Source: JACCVL01 sp963704295 (lineage in GTDB: Bacteria > Actinomycetota > Actinomycetes > Propionibacteriales > Nocardioidaceae). Taken from it: DNA of 64,000 nt. The stretch is from NCBI GenBank assembly GCA_963704295.1, contig OY969884.1, positions 310,001 through 374,000 on the forward strand, read 5' to 3'. Each line of letters opens with the position of its first letter. Position 1 is the stretch's first letter. Below, in pieces: positions 52,140 to 59,848 of the stretch. Below the pieces are notes generated by a model that saw nothing but the letters and a program-made list of their open reading frames with translations, had not been told where the DNA came from and did not search any database. Both the position numbers and the translations under genes were made by a program.

Positions 52140-52196
52140 CCGGGTCCCGTACGGTGCGCCGCGGCTGGACCGCGGCGCGCCGCTGGGCTGGCTGAG

Positions 52197-52340
52197 TCAG
52201 CGCGGCTTGCGGGTCTTGGCCACCTTCTCCTTGGCCTGTGCGACGCCCTTCTTCAGCTTGGCCTGGTTCTCCGGCTTGCGGGCCTGGTCGACGACCTTCT
52301 TGGCCGCTCCGGTCTTCACGATCTTGCTGAACATCCCCAT
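52197..52340 (-). CDS. Small basic protein (47 aa), paralogue of the adjacent gene
   Basis: An unlisted short gene. It reads MGMFSKIVKTGAAKKVVDQA, then RKPENQAKLKKGVAQAKEK and a Lys/Arg-rich end. About half of the residues match the 49-aa protein encoded just upstream (SKIVKxGxAKKxxDxARKPENQAxxKxGVxQ). The start at 52340 aligns with the paralogue and has GGGAG 7 nt upstream. The protein is highly positively charged and probably helical; it might bind nucleic acid or ribosomes (inference). No family known to me. Confidence 0.65.
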   Translation of the reverse strand: MGMFSKIVKTGAAKKVVDQARKPENQAKLKKGVAQAKEKVAKTRKPR

Positions 52341-52408
52341 CCGCATACTCCCGTCTCGATGGCGCCCGATGGGGCGCCCGGCGCCGAACCTACCGCCTAG
52401 CGTGGTGG

Positions 52409-52558
52409 TCAGCGCGGCGGCTGCGTCTTGCGCTGTTCGGCGTAGCTGCGCAACTGCTGCACGCCGCGCTTCATCCGGGCCTGGTTCTCCGGCTTGCGCG
52501 CCTCGTCGTACAGCTTCTTGGCGATCCCGATCTTCACGATCTTGCTCACCAGTCCCAT
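52409..52558 (-). CDS. Small basic protein (49 aa), paralogue of the adjacent gene
   Basis: MGLVSKIVKIGIAKKLYDEA followed by RKPENQARMKRGVQQLRSYA and a basic tail. The start ATG at 52558 has an excellent ribosome-binding sequence, GGAGGTGGTT. It and its downstream neighbour are separated by 68 bp and form a tandem pair from a recent duplication, with divergence mainly at the ends. The conserved core and ribosome-binding sites argue that both are expressed. Function unknown. Confidence 0.68.
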   Translation of the reverse strand: MGLVSKIVKIGIAKKLYDEARKPENQARMKRGVQQLRSYAEQRKTQPPR

Positions 52559-52751
52559 AACCACCTCCGCGTTGTGGCCCAGTCTCCCGGCACGCTGACC
52601 GCGCTGCACGTCGGGTCTCCGATCGTCTGTTCGGTCGGCCTTCTCCGCCGGTCGTGCCGCTTCGCTACGTGCGGTAACAGGGAGGTGACATTCGGTAGCA
52701 GACACTGGGCCAGGAGGGGCGCGGGAGACGCGCGCTCGGAAGGAGGGGCCG

Positions 52752-54317
52752 ATGTCGACGGTGACGTCGTTGACGACAGCGGGTCGGTTGCAGCGGCTGC
52801 GCGACGTCGCCCTGACGGTCGCTGTGGGAGCCCGGGTGGACAGCCTCGTCGAAACCACCCTGCGCGCGGCGCTCGACGTGATGGGGGGTTCGTCGGCGTC
52901 GATGTCGCGCTACGAGCGAGACCGCGCCCGGGTCAAGATCCTGCACAACGTCGGTGACCTCGCCGAGTGGGAGCAGGAGTGGCCCCCCGACCGGTACTAC
53001 CCGATCGCCGACTACGCCCAGCTGATGACCACTCTCGGCGGGCAGCACACGACCTGGACCGGCTCGCTCGACGACCCGCTCACCTCAGCGGCCGACCGGG
53101 AGCTGTTGCAGCGGCTGGGCAAGCGATATGCGGCCGCGTTCCAGATCCGGGTCGCCGACCGGGTCTGGGGCGACCTGTACGTCACCCGGGCGGCCGGCGA
53201 GCCGTTCACTCCGGACGACTGCGCGGCCGGCTCGGCGCTCGCCGGACTGCTGTCGGCGGGGCTGTCCCGGTTGGACACCCTCGACGACCTGGCCCGGCTC
53301 GCGTACACCGATCCGCTGACCGGACTGGCGAACCGCCGGGCCGCCGACGACTGGCTGCTGCAGCGGTTGGCGGCGCCGGAGCCGTTCCCGCCGGTGTCCG
53401 CCGTGCTGTGCGACATCAACGGGCTCAAACAGGTGAACGATGACTTCGGCCATGCCGCCGGGGACGAGCTGGTCCGGGCAGCCGCGAACACCCTCACCGG
53501 CGCGATCGGTGACGCGCGGGACGTGCTGGTGGCACGGATCGGCGGGGACGAGTTCGTGGTGCTGCTCGACGGCGCCGAGGTGACCGAGGTCGACGCGCTG
53601 GTCCAGCGAGTGGCCGCAGTCATGCTCCCGCATCATTCCGGCCTCGCTGTCGGTGCGGCGACCACCCGCACCAGGGCGGCCGGGACCCAGTCGGCCAAGA
53701 CCGCCGCGCGGGCACTGCTGAGGCTGGCCGACGCTGCGCAGTACCGGCACAAGCAGACCCGTCAGCTGTCCGGTGACACGTTGTTGGTCGGCGCCGCGCC
53801 GGTTCCGGCACTGATCCCTCCGGAGGCGGCCACCATCACCGACCGGGTGCTGGCCGGGTTCCGTACCGGCGGTCGGACGGTCGAGCACCGGCTGCAGGTC
53901 GTCTGCGACGCGTTCGCCGAGGTGTACGACGCCTCCACCTGGTGGGTGAGCCGGCAGCGCCACGGCATCTTGGTGGACGTCCTGTCCCGGATGCTGCGCA
54001 ATGACGTGCGCGGCGCGCTGGCCGGCATCGAGATGATGTCCGGGGTCGAGTTCAATCCCGCCGATTACCCGGCCACGCGGCACGCCCTCAGCGGCGGGTC
54101 GTACACCGCGAGCCTGACCGAGGGTGATCCGGTGGAGCAGGCGCTGCTCGCCCGGATGGGTTACGTGTCGGTCCTCGGGGCCGGCGAGACGGGCGCCGAC
54201 GGGACGGGCTGGCTGGTCGAGCTGTACGGCGATCCGCAGACCTCGCCCGGACTGTTCTCCGCCGAACCCTGCCTGCGGGCCCTGGTCCATCTCGCCGTCA
54301 CCGGTGCCACCCGCTGA
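52752..54317 (+). CDS. GAF-GGDEF domain protein, putative diguanylate cyclase
   Basis: A 521-aa cytoplasmic protein. An N-terminal GAF domain (about 20-170) may bind a ligand. A GGDEF domain follows (about 178-345): TDPLTGLANRRAADDWL, LCDINGLKQVNDDFGHAAGDELV and the active site ARIGGDEFVV (264-268), intact for c-di-GMP synthesis. The RxxD inhibitory site is not in the usual place. A second GAF-like region (about 360-520, VEHRLQVVCDAFAEVYDASTWWVSRQRHG) ends the protein. GGAGGGG precedes ATG 52752. Signal and targets are unknown. Confidence 0.9.
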   Translation: MSTVTSLTTAGRLQRLRDVALTVAVGARVDSLVETTLRAALDVMGGSSASMSRYERDRARVKILHNVGDLAEWEQEWPPDRYYPIADYAQLMTTLGGQHTTWTGSLDDPLTSAADRELLQRLGKRYAAAFQIRVADRVWGDLYVTRAAGEPFTPDDCAAGSALAGLLSAGLSRLDTLDDLARLAYTDPLTGLANRRAADDWLLQRLAAPEPFPPVSAVLCDINGLKQVNDDFGHAAGDELVRAAANTLTGAIGDARDVLVARIGGDEFVVLLDGAEVTEVDALVQRVAAVMLPHHSGLAVGAATTRTRAAGTQSAKTAARALLRLADAAQYRHKQTRQLSGDTLLVGAAPVPALIPPEAATITDRVLAGFRTGGRTVEHRLQVVCDAFAEVYDASTWWVSRQRHGILVDVLSRMLRNDVRGALAGIEMMSGVEFNPADYPATRHALSGGSYTASLTEGDPVEQALLARMGYVSVLGAGETGADGTGWLVELYGDPQTSPGLFSAEPCLRALVHLAVTGATR

Positions 54318-54318
54318 C

Positions 54319-54429
54319 TCAGCGCTGGCGTCCGCACCAGCGGCAGGCCAGGAAGCCCAGGGTCTCCGGCCCACCGGCCACCTGGCGCCACCGGTGCAGC
54401 CCCGCTCGACACCACCACCGAATGCGCAT
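54319..54429 (-). CDS. Short Cys/His-rich protein (36 aa)
   Basis: A very short gene in the gap between the GGDEF and sulfatase genes: MRIRWWCRAGLHRWRQVAGG followed by FLACRWCGRQR. The pattern C-x4-H then C-x2-C would fit a minimal zinc knuckle, and proteins of this size and pattern (RCRxGLHRW...CxxCG) occur in actinobacteria. There is no clear ribosome-binding site, so expression is uncertain. The remaining 54430-54537 holds no coding sequence I can support. Confidence 0.45.
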   Translation of the reverse strand: MRIRWWCRAGLHRWRQVAGGPETLGFLACRWCGRQR

Positions 54430-54537
54430 GGCACAGGATGGAGGGGACCGCATTCCGGGCACCATGACCAGTTCGGACGGTCGCGTGGCGGTCCTGTGGG
54501 ACGGGAGGGACGACCGGGCCAGCCCGTCCGGACCATC

Positions 54538-55974
54538 TCACCGGCAGGACGCGCCCCGGCACCACTGGTAGGCCGAGACGAGCGCTGCGAGTCGTGTCCG
54601 GGTGTCGGCATAGGCGGGATCGGCGGCCACGTTCTGCAGCTCGTACGGGTCGGACTCCAGGTCGTAGAGCTCCGCGCGTCCATGCGTGCGCTCGACGTAC
54701 TTCCAGCTTCCGCTGACCACGCCGTGGTAAAGCCACGGCAGCGGCTCGGTGTTCAGCTGTGACTTGGTCGCCTCGATGACCACCGCCTCCCGTGCCCGAC
54801 CTGGCGGTGCCTGTCCCCGCAGGGCGGGCAACAGATCAAGACCGTCGATGGTGGTGTCGGCGGGCTGAGCCACGCCGGTCATCGACAAGATCGTGGGCGC
54901 GACATCGACCTGGGCGGCGACGTCTTCCACCACGCTTCCGGAGTCGATACCGGGTCCGCGGACCATGAATGGCACCCGGTTCGCCACCTCATAAGGGGCC
55001 ACCTTGCCGCCGCGCAGGCGGTGCTCACCCAGGATGTACCCGTTGTCCGACGACACGATCACGTAGGTGTTGTCGAGCTCGCCGGTCTGTGCCAACGCGT
55101 CGAGCACGTCGATGACGACGTCCTGGGCGGACAGGTTGGCCTCGCGACGCTGCGCGTTCGCCTCCGTCAGCCCGGCGATCTCCGCGGTGGACAGCGGCTT
55201 CGGCACCAGCGGCTTGTCGGAGACGTCAGCCTCGTTGAACGAGGGGTCGGTGCTGCGTCGCCCGGCAAAGACGTCCCGGTAGCGATCGGACACGGCGGGA
55301 GTGGGGATGCCGATGGGGTCGTCGCTCTCGGCCGGCCGGCCGGCGTGCGGGGCCACGATGCTCGTGAACAGCAAGAACGGTTCCGCCTGACCGGCGTTGC
55401 GCCGGATGAAGTCGGTCGCCAGATCTCCGATCGTGTCGGTCTGGTAGCCGGGGTGGGCCACGTAGTCGCCGCCGGCTCCCCGGTCGATGAACCAGCCGCT
55501 GCCGGTGTAGTTGTACATGGAACGCGGGACCATCCACTCGTCCCAGCCGGGCGGCACGTACGGCGGCGCGTACTGGTTGAAGTACTTGCCGATCAGCCCT
55601 GTCCGGTAGCCGGGGTCCAGCCACGTGGCCAGCGTGGACGAGTCCTCGAACCTCTTGAAGCCTCCCGTGGGGGCGACGTTGTTCAGGACGCCATGGTTGT
55701 GCGGGTACTGACCGGTGAGCAGGGTGGCCCGCGCCGGACAGCACAGCGGGAAGGACGCGTAGAAGTGCGGGAGGACCGCGCCCTGGTCGCCCACCCGCGC
55801 GGCGATCTCCGGCAGCGTGTCCATGTCGTCGGCGCGGGCATCGTCGAGCAGGACCACGACGACATTGGGAGGGTCGGTCGCGACGGCCGGGGCCGAGGCG
55901 GCCGTCGAGGGCAACAGCGGGCTCAGGAGGGCCGACCCCACGCCGAGTGCTGCCGTCAGAGCCACACCACGCAT
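54538..55974 (-). CDS. Secreted sulfatase
   Basis: A 478-aa type I sulfatase. A signal peptide (about 1-32) directs export. The N-terminal metal site is PPNVVVVLLDDARADDMDTL; the nucleophile motif is LCCPARATLLTGQYPHNHGV, where the first Cys of C-x-P-x-R would be converted to formylglycine. TYVIVSSDNGYILGEH and GGKVAPYEVANRVPFMVRGPG supply further ligands. It hydrolyses sulfate esters (or phosphonate esters in relatives) outside the cell. An anaerobic-type or FGE maturase is not in the window. Single gene, divergent from the nuclease. Confidence 0.92.
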   Translation of the reverse strand: MRGVALTAALGVGSALLSPLLPSTAASAPAVATDPPNVVVVLLDDARADDMDTLPEIAARVGDQGAVLPHFYASFPLCCPARATLLTGQYPHNHGVLNNVAPTGGFKRFEDSSTLATWLDPGYRTGLIGKYFNQYAPPYVPPGWDEWMVPRSMYNYTGSGWFIDRGAGGDYVAHPGYQTDTIGDLATDFIRRNAGQAEPFLLFTSIVAPHAGRPAESDDPIGIPTPAVSDRYRDVFAGRRSTDPSFNEADVSDKPLVPKPLSTAEIAGLTEANAQRREANLSAQDVVIDVLDALAQTGELDNTYVIVSSDNGYILGEHRLRGGKVAPYEVANRVPFMVRGPGIDSGSVVEDVAAQVDVAPTILSMTGVAQPADTTIDGLDLLPALRGQAPPGRAREAVVIEATKSQLNTEPLPWLYHGVVSGSWKYVERTHGRAELYDLESDPYELQNVAADPAYADTRTRLAALVSAYQWCRGASCR

Positions 55975-56200
55975 CGCAGAACCCCCGTGTCACGTGAACC
56001 TCGGGACGATCAGTCACGAAGATGCTTGCACGGTTATCGGCCGAGAGGGGCGCTTCGCGAAATTGTTACCGATACGGGGTGTCTTGATACGACCCGCACC
56101 CGGTCAGGCGTGGCCGGCCTGAGCCTGCTGTCAGCGAAACCGATACGGAGGATTCGGCGATGCGTAGCGTCTCCTGCACGGACGGACAGGGGGCGGGGGC

Positions 56201-57104
56201 GTGGTGCTGGCCCGGGTGCGCGGAGCTCTTCCCGCGCTGGTGATCACGGTCGTGGTCGCCGCTGGGTGCGGTCCGGCCACCGACGCGAGCGCCGACGCGC
56301 CGCGCAGGGACACCCTCGAGATGTCACCGGCTCCGTCAAAGAGCCGAGCCCCCGGCGGACGACCCGCCGTCTCACGACGGCCCGGAGGCGTCCGGGCCGG
56401 AGGACGGCCCCTTCCGGGGTGGAACACCCGCGGGTGTACCCGACGGAGCGCAGCGGGCCGTCGTCGAGCGCATCGTCGACGGCGACACTCTCGAGCTGCA
56501 CGCGCTGCGGTCCGGCCGGGTGCTGCGATCCACGGCGTCGGTGGACGTGCGCCTGCTGGAGATCGACACCCCGGAGACGGTCCATCCGAGCGAGCCGGTG
56601 CAGTGCTTCGGTCCGGCGGCGTCCGACGCCCTGGCCCGGCTGGCCCCGGTGGGGTCGACCGTCTGGGTGCTCCCCGATCAGGAGCTCGAGGACTACTACG
56701 ACCGCACTCTGCTGTACCTGTGGTCGGTCGACGACGGCAAGGCGCTGTTCGTCAACCGGGCCATGGTCGCCCGCGGGTTCGCCAAGGCCGCGTTGTACGA
56801 GCCGAACGACCGGTTCATCGACGTCATGGACGCGGCCGAGTCGTCGGCGAGGTCGGCCGACCGTGGCCTGTGGGGCCACTGCTCCCACTTCGGCGCACCG
56901 CTGGCGCGACCCGAGCCAGCGCCACCCCCGCCCTCCGGCGGTGACGATGGCGGCAACTGCGACCCCAACTACTCCGGCGCCTGCATCCCGCCCTACCCGC
57001 CGGACCTCGACTGCACGCAGATCAGCGCCCAAGGTCTCCGGGTCGTCGGCGAGGATCCGCACGGCTTCGACGCGGACGGGGACGGCATCGCCTGCGACGC
57101 CTAG
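56201..57104 (+). pseudogene. Secreted thermonuclease-like lipoprotein with Excalibur domain, frameshifted
   Basis: GTG 56201 opens a lipoprotein signal (ALPALVITVVVAAGC, lipobox VAAGC). That frame turns into a non-conserved Arg-rich stretch after about 56338. From there the +1 frame carries an acidic linker (EPPADDPPSHDGPEASGPED), the SNase domain VVERIVDGDTLELHALRSGR, VRLLEIDTPETVHP, YDRTLLYLWSV and NRAMVARGFAKAALYEPND, and a C-terminal Excalibur calcium-binding motif DADGDGIACDA. No start codon exists in the second frame between the linker and 56520, so both frames belong to one gene. One extra base near TCAAAGAG explains it. Role if intact: surface-bound nuclease scavenging or defence. 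Confidence 0.78.
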
Positions 57105-57140
57105 CCTCGCGATACCGACGCTCGCGCGGTGCCTCGCGCG

Positions 57141-57377
57141 TCAGCTTTCGGGGAGCTCGGCGAATGACTTCTTGACGTCGCGGTACCAGCCAAGCGACGC
57201 CTTCGGATGCTTCCAGCGCCCCTTCATCTCCTTGTGGGCCTGCTCGTGGGTGCTGTCGCCGGCCTTGACCGCTTCCTTGAGGTGCCGGTCCTGGCCCTTG
57301 ATGACGTGGTCCGCTGTCTCCCCGGGCAGCTCGAGGTCACAGGGTCCGCCCAGCTGTCGGCAGGTCATCTTCTTCAT
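57141..57377 (-). CDS. DUF1059 domain-containing protein
   Basis: A 78-aa protein. MKKMTCRQLGGPCDLELPGETADHVIKGQDRHLKEAVKAGD matches DUF1059, with its C-x6-C pair and a HxxxC-like helix region; a C-terminal extension contains KGRWKHPKASLGWYRDVKKSF. Found widely in actinobacteria and archaea with no known function. The short length and basic tail suggest a soluble regulatory or stress-linked protein. The ATG at 57377 is preceded by GAAGGGCGG. It is a lone gene. Confidence 0.82.
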   Translation of the reverse strand: MKKMTCRQLGGPCDLELPGETADHVIKGQDRHLKEAVKAGDSTHEQAHKEMKGRWKHPKASLGWYRDVKKSFAELPES

Positions 57378-57526
57378 CGGTCGGGCCGCCCTTCGTCGCT
57401 AGGAATCAGGTTTGGGGGGTCATCCCCGAACCCGCGTAGCAGTGTGACGTTCGGCCGGGCAGGAGTGTGACCGCCGTCGGCACCCGGATGCCGTCGTCCG
57501 ACGCGAGGGCGGGAGCCGCTGGTGGC

Positions 57527-58363
57527 TCACGAGCCGGACAGCCGTGCTGGCGTACGCTTGCTCACGCTCGCGAGCACGTCGGGGTCGGCTCGGAAGTCGA
57601 TCCGGTGCACCAGGCCATCCTCGATGGTGAAGTCGAAGGCGACTTTGAACTCGCCGCGGTGCATCCAGGCGGCACCGGGACGGTCGCCGATGAGGACCGA
57701 CAGGGCCGCCCTCGCCGCGCCGTTGAACATCTCGGCCACCTGGCGGTCGCCTTCGATGCGGGCGGGGGTGCCGAGGGCGATGGCCGCGTCGTCGGCGACG
57801 GTCACCGCACCGGGGGCCAGGAGCTTCATCAGCCGCGCGAAGTCACCTCCGCGGGCCGCCGCGAGGAAGGCGTCGACGATCGCCCAGTCCGCCCGATGGT
57901 TCTCGACAGCGGGCTGAGCGATCTTGGCGCGAGCGCGGGAGGCGAGCTTCCGCGCAGCGGCCGGGGTGGTGCCCAGGATCGAGGCGACGGTCGGGAAGTC
58001 GATCGCGAAGCTGTCGTGCAGCACGAACGCGATCCGCTCACCGGGCGTGAGCCGATCGAGCACGATCTGCAAGGCCACGCCGACGGTGTCGGCCAGCGCG
58101 ATCTCGTCGGCGGGGTCGAGAGCGCGCCCGGGGGGCTCGACATCGTCTGGTTCGGGTGTCCGGGCGCGTAGTCGGTCCAGACACAGCCGAGTGGTGACCG
58201 TGGTCAGCCAGCCGGGCAGATTGTCGATGTCTGCCGGGGTGCTGTGCAACCGGATCCAGGCGGTCTGGACGACGTCCTCGGCCTCGGTGGGGTCGCCAAG
58301 CACCCGGCTGGCGATGCGCAGGAGCCGTGGGCGCTCAGCCTCGAACACCGCCACCTGGTCCAT
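57527..58363 (-). CDS. ECF RNA polymerase sigma factor with SnoaL-like C-terminal domain (SigJ/ECF41-like)
   Basis: A 278-aa sigma factor. Region 2 is FEAERPRLLRIASRVLGDPTEAEDVVQTAWIRLHS; region 4 is LDRLTPGERIAFVLHDSFAIDFPTVASILGTTPAAARKLASRARAKI. A SnoaL-like domain (about 170-278, AIVDAFLAAARGGDFARLMKLLAPGAVTVADD onwards) replaces an anti-sigma partner, as in ECF41/SigJ factors. The DGGGK motif of ECF41 is altered to DDAAIA, so it may belong to a related group. ATG 58363 is preceded by GGGAG. No COE/carboxymuconolactone gene is adjacent, so its targets are unclear. Confidence 0.88.
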   Translation of the reverse strand: MDQVAVFEAERPRLLRIASRVLGDPTEAEDVVQTAWIRLHSTPADIDNLPGWLTTVTTRLCLDRLRARTPEPDDVEPPGRALDPADEIALADTVGVALQIVLDRLTPGERIAFVLHDSFAIDFPTVASILGTTPAAARKLASRARAKIAQPAVENHRADWAIVDAFLAAARGGDFARLMKLLAPGAVTVADDAAIALGTPARIEGDRQVAEMFNGAARAALSVLIGDRPGAAWMHRGEFKVAFDFTIEDGLVHRIDFRADPDVLASVSKRTPARLSGS

Positions 58364-58372
58364 CGCCGTCAC

Positions 58373-58888
58373 ACTCCCACGCGTCGTCCGTCAACCGGGT
58401 GACGTACGCCGAGTGTGTCGTGTGACCGCTTCGCAGCCGGGCGCCCTCCCGAACCGCGGGTCGGGAGCGGATCAGTCCAGATAGTCGCGCACTCCGTACG
58501 ACTTAGCGCTGTGCAATCGAGCGTGGCAACCGTGCAGGTCAGGAGCGGTGTGCAGTGAAATATCCTGGACAGACGGGCTCCAGGTCCACGAGGTGCGACG
58601 GTCGCCAAAGTCCATCGACGACGTCGGGAATCCCCTCAAGAGGCGCAGGCCCGGGGCAGCGTGCCTGCGATAGCGAGAAGTAGGCGCCGTCGTTGGACTC
58701 AAAGGGGGGCGCCCCGCCGGCGAAGGGGGATCCGATAGAAGGCGGGGCGCCCCTGCCAGGAGGACGGGGACCTCCCGAGACATTTCGATGCTACGGCCCT
58801 ATCTGACGGCTCGGGGCAGAACGGCGCAACCGCTCCCAAAGGGCACCACTAGGACTTGTCGACCCGGATGGGACCTACCTGATCGATC
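58373..58888. other. Intergenic region left of the accessory island
   Basis: A 516-bp stretch with weak coding signal. On the minus strand a short open frame ends at 58472 with FGDRRTSWTWSPSVQDISLH and AKSYGVRDYLD; its codons lack the strong G/C third-position bias of the flanks, and it may be a remnant of a lost gene. I see no tRNA or clear attachment core. The hairpin at 58706-58753 lies inside. Confidence 0.5.
58706..58753. terminator. Long GC hairpin, possible bidirectional terminator
   Basis: GGGGCGCCCCGCC (58706-58718) pairs perfectly with GGCGGGGCGCCCC (58741-58753) around a 22-nt loop. It lies outside any supported gene and could terminate transcription or mark an element boundary. 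Confidence 0.5.
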
Positions 58889-59692
58889 ATGGGGAAGCAG
58901 ATGACCACCGAAGTCACCCTGCATGGCGTGACGCTGCAGCCACACGACCCATTGCTGCACCGGAAGGGATCCGTCAGTCGCTCGGGCGCATGCGGACAGG
59001 GCGGCACAGACACGTGCCACAGACCGGCGATGTTCAGCGTCACAAGTGAACGGTGGTCCATCGCCGCATGCCCGAAGCACGTCTTCGGCGCGATGAAGGA
59101 AGCTCACACACTTCGTTGGCATGCTTCTATTCTGAGGATTCCTCGGTGCGCTCTTTGGAGCCGGGGACTGAGCGGCGGAAAGGGCGCAAGTAGGCGCGGT
59201 GAGTTGATGAAGGAAGCCGACGTGCTGGCCCGGTTCGCTGCCTATCTCGACCGGGAGGGTTGGGAGGTGCCTCTGACACCTCGGGGCGACTCCCCGGACG
59301 TGGACGCCCGGCACCGGGAGACCGGCAGGCGGCTGGTCGCTGAGGTGAAGGGGCACACTGCGGAGCCGGGACTCGACACGGACACGGCGTACGGGCAACT
59401 ACTGCGCCGGATGGGGACTGAACCCGAGCCCGCCACCCGCTACGCCCTCGCCGCGCCGTGCGGCCAGCGATTACGCCGAGCTGACGCGGCAGAGCCGGGC
59501 GAGCGGCGGTGTCGTTGCTCCGCTGGGCACGCGCCCGGTCGGCACCGTGACCGAGCCGCGTCCGGTCACCAGTTCCTCCCGTGGATTGTGCTCGGAATAG
59601 CCGAGCGGGCAGCCGGCCGCTTCGCCGACGTCGACTCTGAGCAAGTCATCGCCCGGCTACAGATGCACGACCAGTTGAGTGACGAGAACTGA
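58889..59692 (+). CDS. Hypothetical protein with PD-(D/E)xK-like nuclease segment
   Basis: The frame is open for 267 codons, but two genes may be joined here. The first part (58889-59206) has CGQGGTDTCHRPAMFSVTSE and AACPKH, a possible zinc-binding unit, then a region that looks non-coding. From ATG 59207 the product MKEADVLARFAAYLDREGWE, then DSPDVDARHRETGRRLVAEVKGHT, has the D...E-x-K arrangement and 'YALAAP' ending seen in restriction-endonuclease-like folds. After about residue 195 the sequence becomes Arg-rich and unlike the family, so it may be truncated or rearranged; a TTA codon occurs there. If only the second part is real, the gene is 59207-59692 (161 aa). Confidence 0.5.
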   Translation: MGKQMTTEVTLHGVTLQPHDPLLHRKGSVSRSGACGQGGTDTCHRPAMFSVTSERWSIAACPKHVFGAMKEAHTLRWHASILRIPRCALWSRGLSGGKGASRRGELMKEADVLARFAAYLDREGWEVPLTPRGDSPDVDARHRETGRRLVAEVKGHTAEPGLDTDTAYGQLLRRMGTEPEPATRYALAAPCGQRLRRADAAEPGERRCRCSAGHAPGRHRDRAASGHQFLPWIVLGIAERAAGRFADVDSEQVIARLQMHDQLSDEN

Positions 59693-59848
59693 TTGGATCC
59701 GGCGACCTGTGGAAAAGAGACTCAGGGGGATATTGGACCTATGCCGAGGAGGGTCCCGATCACCTAGGGGACGGGGGTATCCCCCCTTCGTTATGGCAAC
59801 GCAAGCGCCAGCTAGACGCACATCTGACCGCAGCGCTCACTTTCCGTG

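Noticed and set aside
58472..58783. 103-codon minus-strand frame
   Set aside because: Its N-terminal half runs through the hairpin at 58706-58753 and has no ribosome-binding site. Only the C-terminal 45 codons look possibly protein-like, so it is noted as a possible remnant, not a gene.
58373..59848. tRNA or attachment site expected at the left end of the element
   Set aside because: I looked for a T-loop GGTTCGAATCC-like sequence and for long direct repeats and found none. The boundary stays undefined.
59693..59848. Inverted repeat around GGGGGTATCCCCC as an IS end
   Set aside because: The stem is short, no transposase is adjacent and no target duplication is visible.
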